Origin: Streptomyces sp. SW4
Lineage (GTDB): Bacteria; Actinomycetota; Actinomycetes; Streptomycetales; Streptomycetaceae
Direction: 5' to 3'
Length of the DNA: 64,000 bases
NCBI GenBank assembly: GCA_003248315.1
Contig: QKWM01000004.1
Span: 2,170,001 to 2,234,000 of the forward strand
The translations under genes were made by a program, and so were the position numbers. Of the stretch, positions 57,409 through 64,000 are shown one piece after another (position 1 is the stretch's first letter; the number at the start of each line of letters is the position of its first letter). The notes below the pieces were generated by a model that was not told the DNA's origin, ran no database searches, and was given only the letters and a program-made list of their open reading frames with translations.

Positions 57409-58314
57409 TCAGCTCCAGTCGGCCGCCGACCGCAGCAGCCATTCGTGGGCCCGCGCTATGTGCGGCATGGCCAGGGTCCCGGTGCGCACGGCGAGGAAGT
57501 AGGTCCGCAGCGGAGGCACGGCCGGTTCGTGCAGGGCGGTGACGTCACCGCGCCGCAGCGCTTCCGCGCACAGATAGCGGGGCAGCACCGCGAGCCCGGC
57601 GCCCGCGACGGCGCAGGCGAGCACGGCCCGCAGGTCGGGGACGATGACCGTGCCCGTGGCCGCGGGACACGAGTCGAAGACCGACGCCCAGTAGCGAGTG
57701 ACCAGCGGAAGCGACTCGTGCACTTCGATGACCGGCACCCGCTCCAGCGACGGTGCGCCGTCGTGGTCCGGGGCGCCGGGGCCGGCCTGTTTGGCCCAGC
57801 GCGGTGCCGCGACGAGCACATGTTCCTCGTCACAGAGCGCAGTCGCCGTGAGCAGGGCGCCGCGCGGACGGACCGTACTGATGGCCAGATCATGATGTCC
57901 GGCGGCCAGTCCCTCCAGAGACTCCTCGGCGGTGCCGAAGGAGACGCGCAGGGCGAAGCCCTGACCGTCCTCACCGGTCAGTTCCGTGAGGGCGGGCAGC
58001 GCCCGCTCGGCGATGAACTCCGGAGGTCCGGCCAGATGCAGGGTGCGCAGGGAGGAGGCGTCGTCCAGCCCGGACTCGGCGATCTCCACCAGGGCGTCGA
58101 GATGCGGAGCCGCCTTGTGCGCCAGCTCGTCACCGATGCTCGTCGGCGTCACACCGCGGGCCTGCCGCAGGAACAGGGGACGTCCGAGCTGCCGTTCCAG
58201 AGTGCGGATCTGCGAGGTCACGGCCGGCTGGGAGAGGCCGAGCAGAGCCGCCGCGCGGGTGAAGGAACCGGCCCTGTGCACGGTCACGAAGGTGCGCAGC
58301 AAGGCCAGATCCAC
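57409..58314 (-). CDS. LysR family transcriptional regulator
   Basis: 301 residues from GTG 58314 (VDLALLRTFVTVHRAGSFTR). The helix-turn-helix is SFTRAAALLGLSQPAVTSQI with RTLERQLGRPLFLRQARG. The C-terminal effector domain follows. It is downstream of the cystathionine-lyase-like gene on the same strand but separated from it by a terminator and about 200 bases. Targets are unknown. Confidence 0.92.
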   Translation of the reverse strand: MDLALLRTFVTVHRAGSFTRAAALLGLSQPAVTSQIRTLERQLGRPLFLRQARGVTPTSIGDELAHKAAPHLDALVEIAESGLDDASSLRTLHLAGPPEFIAERALPALTELTGEDGQGFALRVSFGTAEESLEGLAAGHHDLAISTVRPRGALLTATALCDEEHVLVAAPRWAKQAGPGAPDHDGAPSLERVPVIEVHESLPLVTRYWASVFDSCPAATGTVIVPDLRAVLACAVAGAGLAVLPRYLCAEALRRGDVTALHEPAVPPLRTYFLAVRTGTLAMPHIARAHEWLLRSAADWS

Positions 58315-58463
58315 GGAAAACCTTCCCCTCCACTGCCCTTCTCCCGGCCCCCCGACCACGCACAACTATAAATATGTCGATAGGTCTCTGTCGCTACGGT
58401 GATTGGACACTGACACTGAGTCAACTAGCCTTGTTGACGCGGTTCTTCGCGCGCGGAACCGAG

Positions 58464-58500
58464 GACGGTCCGAGCCACGAGGGGGGAGGCTCGGACCGTC
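58464..58500 (-). terminator. Terminator after the cystathionine-lyase-like gene
   Basis: Perfect 13-bp GACGGTCCGAGCC / GGCTCGGACCGTC stem with an 11-base loop. Confidence 0.85.
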
Positions 58501-58520
58501 CGTCGTCGTACCGGCCCTGC

Positions 58521-59660
58521 TCAGTCCGCCGAGGCGTCCAGAGCCCGGAGCAGGTCCGCTACCAGGTCGGCCGGGTCCTCCGCGCCGACCGAGAGCCGGA
58601 TGAAGCCCTCCTCCACCGCGTCGCCGCCCCAGCGGCCACGCCGCTCGGCGGTGGAGCGGACCCCGCCGAAGCTCGTCGCGTCGTCCACGAGGCGCAGCTC
58701 CTCCAGAAAACGCTCGGCCCGCGCGCGCGTGGGGAGCGTGAAGGAGACGACGCACCCGAAGCGCCGCATCTGCTGCGAGGCGACCTTGTGCGACGGGTCG
58801 TCGGGCAGCCCCGGATAGCGCAGCCCCGTCACCTCGGGCCGTTCCCGCAGGGCCTCGGCCACCGTGAGCGCGGTGGCGTTCTGCCGGTCGACGCGGAGCT
58901 GGAGGGTGGCGAGGGACCGGTGGGCGAGCCACGCCTCCATCGGCCCCGGGATCGCCCCGACGATCTTGCGCCAGCGCCGTACGGCCGTCATGGCGGCGCC
59001 GCGGCGGCCCGCGACGTAGCCGAGCAGGATGTCGCCGTGCCCGGTGAGCTGCTTGGTCCCGCTGGCCACGGAGAAGTCGGCGCCGAGTTGCAGGGGCCGC
59101 TGCCCCAGCGGGGTCGCGAGGGTGTTGTCGACGGCGACGAGGGCGCCGCGCGCGTGTGCCGCCTCGACGAGCCGCCGGATGTCGCACACGTCGAGCCCCG
59201 GGTTGGAGGGCGTCTCGATCCACAGCAGCCTGGCCCCGTCCAGCACGTCGAGCTGGGCGTCGCCGCCGGTCGGCGCGGTGCGGACCTCGACGCCGTACGC
59301 CTCCAGCTGCTCGCGCACGAGCGGCAGCACCTGGTAGCCGTCACGGGGCAGGACGACCGCGTCGCCGGCGCGCAGCTGGGAGAAGAGGACCGAGGAGATC
59401 GCGGCCATGCCCGAGGCGAACACGAGCGTCTCCACCTCCTTCTGTCCGGGCGCCTCCAGCTCGCCGACGGCCCGCTCCAGCAGGGTCCAGGTCGGGTTCT
59501 CGTCCCGCCCGTAGGTGTAGGGGCCGGTGGGGTCGCCGGGCAGGTGGAAATGGGCGGCGAACACGGGCCCGGGCAGGGTCGGCTCGTGCTTCACCGGCTC
59601 CGGAAGCCCCGCCCGCACCGCGCGCGTACCGTCACCGTCGTACTCAGCGGAATCGCTCAT
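58521..59660 (-). CDS. Cystathionine gamma-lyase/synthase-type PLP enzyme
   Basis: 379 residues from ATG 59660. It is a member of the Cys/Met metabolism PLP family. The PLP-binding lysine is in SGTKQLTGHGD (about residue 202). YTYGRDENPTWTLLERAVGE, WIETPSNPG and DNTLATPLGQRPLQLGAD are typical blocks. It may act in transsulfuration; lyase versus synthase cannot be decided from this. Its start overlaps the phosphatase stop as ATGA, indicating coupling. The frame is intact. Confidence 0.9.
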   Translation of the reverse strand: MSDSAEYDGDGTRAVRAGLPEPVKHEPTLPGPVFAAHFHLPGDPTGPYTYGRDENPTWTLLERAVGELEAPGQKEVETLVFASGMAAISSVLFSQLRAGDAVVLPRDGYQVLPLVREQLEAYGVEVRTAPTGGDAQLDVLDGARLLWIETPSNPGLDVCDIRRLVEAAHARGALVAVDNTLATPLGQRPLQLGADFSVASGTKQLTGHGDILLGYVAGRRGAAMTAVRRWRKIVGAIPGPMEAWLAHRSLATLQLRVDRQNATALTVAEALRERPEVTGLRYPGLPDDPSHKVASQQMRRFGCVVSFTLPTRARAERFLEELRLVDDATSFGGVRSTAERRGRWGGDAVEEGFIRLSVGAEDPADLVADLLRALDASAD

Positions 59661-60150
59661 GCCGCCCGTCCCTCCACGTGCTCACGTACTGCGGCGAGCA
59701 GTCCGGTGCTCGCCGCCTCCACCATCTCAAGGCACTCCTCGAAGCCGTCGGCGCCCCCGTAGTACGGGTCCGGCACGTCGAGGTCGGCGCCCTGGGCGCC
59801 CGGGTCGTAGGAGCGCAGGAGCCGTACCTTCGCCGCGTCCTGCTCGGTCGGGGCCAGCCGGCGCAGCGCCCGGAGGTGGCCGGCGTCGAGGGCGACGACC
59901 AGGTCCAGGCGGGAGAACCAGGAGACGTGGAACTGCCGGGCCGTGTGGTCCAGCTCGTAGCCGTGCCGCTCCAGGACGGTGAGGGTGCGCGGATCGGCGC
60001 CCTCCCCTCGTGCCAGCCGCCCGTGCCGGCGCTGTCCACCGCGACGAGGTCCTCCAGGCCCGCCTCGGCCACGCGGGCGCGGAAGACCGCCTCGGCCATC
60101 GGCGAGCGGCAGATGTTGCCGGTGCAGACGAAACAGACGCGGTAGGTCAT
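59657..60150 (-). CDS. Low molecular weight protein-tyrosine phosphatase (one frameshift)
   Basis: About 164 residues. The P-loop is VCTGNICRSPMAEA (C-x5-R-S, residues 9-17). The catalytic aspartate is in VPDPYYGG. One base is missing near 60004; repair joins GGWHEG to GADPRTLTVLERHGYELD. It dephosphorylates tyrosine-phosphorylated proteins. A homologue in Streptomyces (PtpA type) affects secondary metabolism. Translation is coupled to the downstream cystathionine-lyase-like gene. Confidence 0.9.
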
Positions 60151-60156
60151 CGGAAG

Positions 60157-60533
60157 TCAGTCCTTGTCGGGAAGGAAGGCGTTCAGGGCCCAGGAGACGA
60201 CCGAGATGATCAGGCCGCCCAGGACCGCGGTCCAGAATCCCTCCACGTGGAAGCTCAAGTCGAGCTGGTCGGCCAGCCAGGAGGTGAGCAACAGCATCAG
60301 CGCGTTGACCACCAGGGTGAACAGGCCGAGGGTCAGGATGAACAACGGCAGCGTCAGCAGCGCCACGACCGGCTTGACCAGCAGGTTCACCAGGCCGAAG
60401 ACCAGCGCCACGAGAATCAGCGTGCCGGCCTTCTCGCCCGTGCTGCCCCGGTCAGCGTGATCTTGTCCAGCAGCCAGACGGCGACCGCCAGGGCCCCCGC
60501 GTTGGCGATCGTCTTGACTAGGAAATTCCTCAT
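60157..60533 (-). CDS. PF04020-type (phage holin 4_2 superfamily) membrane protein (one frameshift)
   Basis: About 125 residues from ATG 60533 (MRNFLVKTIANAGALAVAVW). Four hydrophobic segments are visible, with GLVNLLVKPVVALLTLPLFI then LGLFTLVVNALMLLL marking the family. One base is missing near 60443. Despite the family name, these proteins are chromosomal and widespread, and nothing here suggests a prophage. It lies 6 bases before the phosphatase. Confidence 0.85.
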
Positions 60534-60592
60534 GTGTCTGATCGTGGCAGACACGCTCGGAAACGACTGGTGAGGCAGGGGCGGACAGGGCG

Positions 60593-60910
60593 ATGAAGGC
60601 ATTCCGGCTGGACGAACTGGAGGCGGAGCGCGCCGCCAACGACGGGGCATACCTCCAGTTCCTGCGGGAGCGGAACATGTCGGTGGGGCTGTACGCGCTC
60701 GACGCGGGGACGACGGACCCGCAGAAGCCGCACGAGCAGGACGAGGTGTACTTCGTCGTGAGCGGCCGCGCCGCGATCACCGTGGGCATGGAGACCACCC
60801 AGGTCGCCCGGGGCAGCGTGGTGTACGTGCCGGCCGGTGTCGCGCACAAGTTCCACCACATCAGCGAGGACCTGCGGGTGCTGGTGGTGTTCTCTCCGCC
60901 CGAGAGCTGA
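60593..60910 (+). CDS. Cupin-domain protein
   Basis: 105 residues from ATG 60593. Cupin motif 1 is KPHEQDEVYFVVSGRAAI and motif 2 is VPAGVAHKFHHISED; the histidines and glutamate are the probable metal ligands. The function is unknown; small single-domain cupins are often dioxygenases or isomerases. Divergent from the PF04020 gene. Confidence 0.9.
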   Translation: MKAFRLDELEAERAANDGAYLQFLRERNMSVGLYALDAGTTDPQKPHEQDEVYFVVSGRAAITVGMETTQVARGSVVYVPAGVAHKFHHISEDLRVLVVFSPPES

Positions 60911-61120
60911 GCCGCCGGTCCGGGATTCCCTAGGGGACCGCTCAGGGAGGACAAGGGGTGCGGGGCGCCCGCGCCGACACCTGACGGACCTAGCATCGAG
61001 GGCAGTACAGGGGAGTTCCGGACCGGACTCCCGGACAGGTGTCCCGACCCCGCGGAACCCGGCCGTCGCACGGCTGCCGGACGGGCGGCGCGGGCGGGCG
61101 ACGACGTGAGGACGAGGGCG

Positions 61121-61333
61121 ATGCGAGAGATCTTCGCGGAACTGCCGTGGTGGGTGAAGTGGGTCGCGGTGCCGGTCATCGCCCTGGTCGTGTTCGGCGG
61201 GCTCATCGCCAGCGTGGTCGGGTTCGTGATCGGACTGCTGTTCAAGGTGCTGGTCTTCGTCGCCCTGGTCGGCGGACTGATCTACGTCGTACGGAAGTTC
61301 ACGGCGAGTTCGTCCTCCCGTAGCGACTGGTGA
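61121..61333 (+). CDS. DUF5326-type small membrane protein
   Basis: 70 residues from ATG 61121 (MREIFAELPWWVKWVAVPVI). Two adjacent membrane helices (VAVPVIALVVFGGLIASVVG and LLFKVLVFVALVGGLIYVV) and a basic, Ser-rich tail are visible. The Streptomyces DUF5326 family has no known function. It stands upstream of ssgR. Confidence 0.8.
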   Translation: MREIFAELPWWVKWVAVPVIALVVFGGLIASVVGFVIGLLFKVLVFVALVGGLIYVVRKFTASSSSRSDW

Positions 61334-61527
61334 GCGTCGTGGGACACCGGTGGGGTAACAGGAATCACCGGTTCCCTCGCCCGAGGAAGTTTCCCGCACA
61401 GCCCGTATGCGCATGGTGACAGGCCGTTAGAGTCCGGAACTCGACGCGGGGACGACCCCCCGCGAGCGGCGTACACCCCACCCGTGTTCCCCGCACGGGC
61501 TGCCCCCTCGCGCTTCGGGAGTGACCC

Positions 61528-62475
61528 TTGGCCACGGCACAGACCGCATCCGTCCCGCTGCACGCACTCCCTGTGCAGCCCCACACGACGCCCGCCTCCG
61601 CGGAGGCTCCCGCCGCGGGCAGGGCTCCCGCCGCGTCGGCCCCGTCCGGCAGAGCCACCGCCGAGGCGTCCGCCGCCGGCGGAGCGGCCGTCGACGGACG
61701 GTCCGACGGCACGCCGGGGGCGGACCCGCCCTCCGCGACACTCATCGGCTCGGTGCAGCGCGCCATGCGCCTGCTGGAGTGCGTCGCCGGACACCCGCAC
61801 GGAGCCCCGGCCAAGCAACTGGCCCGCGAGACCGGCCTCGCCCTCCCCACCGCGTACCACCTGCTGCGGACCCTCGTGCACGAGGGCTACCTCCACAGGG
61901 ACAAGGGGCTGTTCTTCCTGGGGAGGCGGCCGAGCGCCTGAGCAGCAGCGGAGCACGGCAGAAACGTCGCACCACGGTCGTGGACGCGCTCGCCCGCTGG
62001 CGCGACGCCATCGGTGTCCCGTGTACTACGCCATGTACCGCGAGGGGGAGATCGAGGTCGTCTGCGTCTCGGACACCCCGGGGAACCCGGCGGTCGAGGA
62101 GTGGGCCGACTTCCGCGAGACCGGACACGCGCACGCCATCGGGCAGTGTCTGCTGTCCCAGCTGGACGAAGAGGCCCGACGGGACCACCTCGACCGCTAC
62201 CCCGTGCAGCCCGTCACGCCGTACACGGTGCGTGACGGCCGTCTGCTGCTGCGCCGGCTTGACGGCATGCGGCGCATGGATCCGGTCGTCGAACATCAGG
62301 AGTACGCCCTCGGCACCGTGTGCGCCGCGATCCCATCACGGTCGGCACCACGGCCGCGACGATGGCGATCTCCCTGCCCGTTCACCAGGCCGACCGCCTG
62401 CTGCCCGCGGCGCTGAAGCTGCAGGACGAGGTGGGGCGGCTCATCGGGTCACTGGCGATCTCTATCAGTATCTGA
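61528..62475 (+). CDS. ssgR: IclR-type regulator SsgR, activator of ssgA (three frameshifts)
   Basis: Up to 316 residues from TTG 61528. The first ~70 residues are Ala-rich, and GTG 61753 (VQRAMRLLEC) is a plausible alternative start giving 241. The IclR helix-turn-helix is RAMRLLECVAGHPHGAPAKQ with ARETGLALPTAYHLLRTL. The effector domain has EVVCVSDTPGNPAVEEWADF and AIGQCLLSQL. Single bases are missing near 61921, 62022 and 62331. The repaired end is SLAISISI at TGA 62473-62475. Identity rests on the ssgA gene directly downstream; in S. coelicolor SsgR controls ssgA. Confidence 0.85.
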
Positions 62476-62590
62476 AAACTCACTCCTTGTGATCTGGTGT
62501 GTACGTTCAGCAAGATGCCACCAGTATCAGAGGTTTGATTCCCAGCAGTTTTGATTCCCGGCCAGTCGACGGCGAATGACGGGGTAGGCG
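62476..62590 (+). promoter_or_regulatory. ssgA promoter region with direct repeats
   Basis: Unusually AT-rich for this window. TTTGATTCCC occurs at 62534-62543 and 62550-62559 (16-base period). CAGTATC occurs at 62466-62472 and 62522-62528. Candidate SsgR-binding sequences. Confidence 0.45.
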
Positions 62591-63028
62591 ATGCGCGAGT
62601 CCGTACAGGCAGAGGTCATGATGAGCTTTCTCGTGTCCGAGGAGCTCTCCTTCCGCATCCCGGTGGAGCTGCGGTACGAGACCTGTGATCCCTATGCCGT
62701 GCGGCTGACGTTCCATCTGCCCGGTGATGCCCCGGTGACCTGGGCCTTCGGCCGGGAGTTGCTGATCGACGGGGTGGGGCGGCCGTGCGGGGACGGTGAC
62801 GTGCGCATCGCACCCGTCGACCCCGAGCCGTTGGCCGAGGTGCTGATCCGTCTTCAGGTCGGCGCCGACCAGGCGCTGTTCCGCTCCTCGGCGGCCCCGT
62901 TGGTGGCCTTCCTCGACCGCACCGACAAGCTGGTGCCGCTGGGGCAGGAGGCGGCGCTCGCCGATTTCGACGCCCATCTCGACGAGGCCCTGGACCGCAT
63001 CCTGGCCGAGGAACAGAGCGCCGGCTGA
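62591..63028 (+). CDS. ssgA: Sporulation-specific cell division protein SsgA
   Basis: 145 residues from ATG 62591. MMSFLVSEELSFRIPVELRY, DPYAVRLTFHLPGDAPVTWA and VPLGQEAALADFDAHLDEAL identify the SsgA-like (SALP) family. The N-terminus of the closely related SsgB also starts about ten residues before this core, which supports this start over ATG 62621. SsgA directs septum-site selection and is needed for sporulation. Morphologically complex actinomycetes only. The frame is intact. Confidence 0.93.
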   Translation: MRESVQAEVMMSFLVSEELSFRIPVELRYETCDPYAVRLTFHLPGDAPVTWAFGRELLIDGVGRPCGDGDVRIAPVDPEPLAEVLIRLQVGADQALFRSSAAPLVAFLDRTDKLVPLGQEAALADFDAHLDEALDRILAEEQSAG

Positions 63029-63068
63029 AGCGTTACGGCAGCCGTACGACGGTGCCGTAACGCTTCAC
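63027..63068. terminator. Terminator between ssgA and the YibE/F gene
   Basis: Perfect 15-bp stem (63027-63041 and 63054-63068) with a 12-base loop. The left arm starts at the second base of the ssgA stop codon. Confidence 0.85.
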
Positions 63069-63155
63069 CGACAGGCGGGGCCTCACCGGGCGGCGGCGTC
63101 TTCACCGCGCGGACCCTTCACCGGGGTGACCCTTCTCGGGGTCGCCCCCGGGGTG

Positions 63156-64000
63156 TCAGCGCTTGCGGCGGCGGCCGCGTCCACCGCGCGCCGGCGCCGC
63201 TCCTGCGCGGGCCGCCGACGCCTCGGGTCCGGGACGGTCGGCCGAGACCACCAGCGCCGCCAGTGCCGTGGTGACCGGCACGGACGCCACCAGGCCGATC
63301 GAACCGACCAGCGTGCGCACGATCTCCTCCGCGACCAGCTCGCTGTTGGCGACCGTCCCGACGCCGCTCTGCGCGATGGAGAACAGCAGCAGCAGCGGCA
63401 GGGCCGCACCGGCGTAGGCGAGGACGAGGGTGTTGACGACGGACGCGATGTGGTCGCGTCCGATGCGGATGCCCGCGCGGTACAGCCCGCGCCAGCCCAT
63501 CGTCGGGTTGGCGTCGTGCAGCTCCCAGACCGCCGACGTCTGGGTGACCGTCACGTCGTCCAGGACACCGAGCGAGCCGATGATGACGCCCGCGAGGAGC
63601 AGGCCGCTCATGTCGATCCCGGGTACAGCCCGTGGATCAGCCCGGTGTTGTCGTCCGTGTTGCCGGTCAGCGCCGCCCAGCCGATGAACAGCGACCCCAG
63701 GACGCCGATCAGCAGCAGCGAGATCAGCGTGCCGAGCACAGCGACCGAGGTGCGGGCCGACAGCCCGTGGCAGAGGTACAGCGCCATCAGCATGATGGCG
63801 CTCGCCCCGATCACCGCCACGACCAGCGGGTTCGAGCCCTGCAGGATCGCGGGAGGATGAAGAAGTTCAGCACCAGGAAGCTGATGGCCAGTGAGATCAG
63901 GGCCATGAGGCCCGCAGCCGGCCGACGATCACGACGGCCACCGCGAAGATCCCGGCGAGCAGGGCCAGCGGCACCCGGCGGTTGACGTCGGCCACCGAGT
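63156..64000 (-). CDS. YibE/F family membrane protein, C-terminal part (three frameshifts)
   Basis: The gene enters from the right edge. The visible part has about seven membrane segments, including RVPLALLAGIFAVAVVIV, LISLAISFLVLNFFILPAIL, and GVIIGSLGVLDDVTVTQTSA, which is the family's signature. A basic C-terminal tail ends GRRRKR at TGA 63156. Single bases are missing near 63616, 63851 and 63919. The function is unknown; the family is often called a YibE/F-like permease. The N-terminus is off the window. Confidence 0.85.

Noticed and set aside
60157..60533. Prophage remnant suggested by the phage-holin family name
   Set aside because: PF04020 proteins are common chromosomal membrane proteins, and no other phage gene is in the window.

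Overview
The window is the replication-origin region of a Streptomyces chromosome. G+C is very high throughout. The gene order is the conserved actinobacterial origin order: gyrB-gyrA-DUF3566-tRNA-Ile, DUF721-recF-gnd-dnaN, oriC, dnaA, rpmH-rnpA-yidD-yidC-jag-rsmG-parA-parB. Genus-level markers are FemX, the SsgR/SsgA pair, a SigR-type promoter on trxBA, a DnaA with a very long low-complexity domain II, and many copies of the Streptomyces parS palindrome. No prophage, insertion sequence, CRISPR array or biosynthetic cluster is visible. This is core chromosome. Layout: 1-2340 holds a truncated secreted protein, a DLW-39 small protein, a DUF6344 secreted protein and tRNA-Ile. 2339-12288 (minus strand) holds the gyrase operon and the recF-gnd-dnaN group. 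12289-13158 is oriC, with about 17 DnaA-box-like 9-mers. 13159-15185 is dnaA. 15585-21644 (plus) runs from ribosomal protein L34 to ParB. 22685-32597 (minus) is an envelope and redox block: DUF6049 membrane protein, MurJ, a pseudokinase that looks like the detached C-terminus of mycobacterial MurJ, SigM, its anti-sigma factor, TrxB and TrxA. 32875-45883 holds tRNA CCA-transferase, an LppU-like protein, an exporter, inositol-phosphate synthase, a PadR regulator, a class A PBP, a GT87 glycosyltransferase, an alanine-racemase-like protein, FemX and a small membrane protein. 46159-51303 holds rpsF-ssb-rpsR-rplI, a MATE transporter and dnaB. 51360-60910 is accessory metabolism and regulation. 61121-63028 ends with DUF5326 and the sporulation pair ssgR-ssgA. 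A truncated YibE/F membrane protein closes the window. Functions converge on chromosome maintenance (initiator, clamp, helicase, SSB, RecF, gyrase, ParAB) and cell-wall assembly (MurJ, PBP, FemX, YidC). Twelve perfect parS sites lie at 19.2-56.9 kb, all on the dnaA/parAB side of oriC, and several sit inside terminator-like palindromes between convergent genes. Caution on sequence quality: I find about 43 positions where an otherwise intact conserved protein jumps frame, including in DnaA, ParA, ParB, SSB, DnaB, YidC and MurJ. Each is repaired by restoring one C or G to a short C/G run. These look like single-base deletion errors in the assembly rather than real mutations. I annotate the genes as functional CDS and give the approximate frameshift positions. 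Lengths in such entries are for the repaired reading frame.
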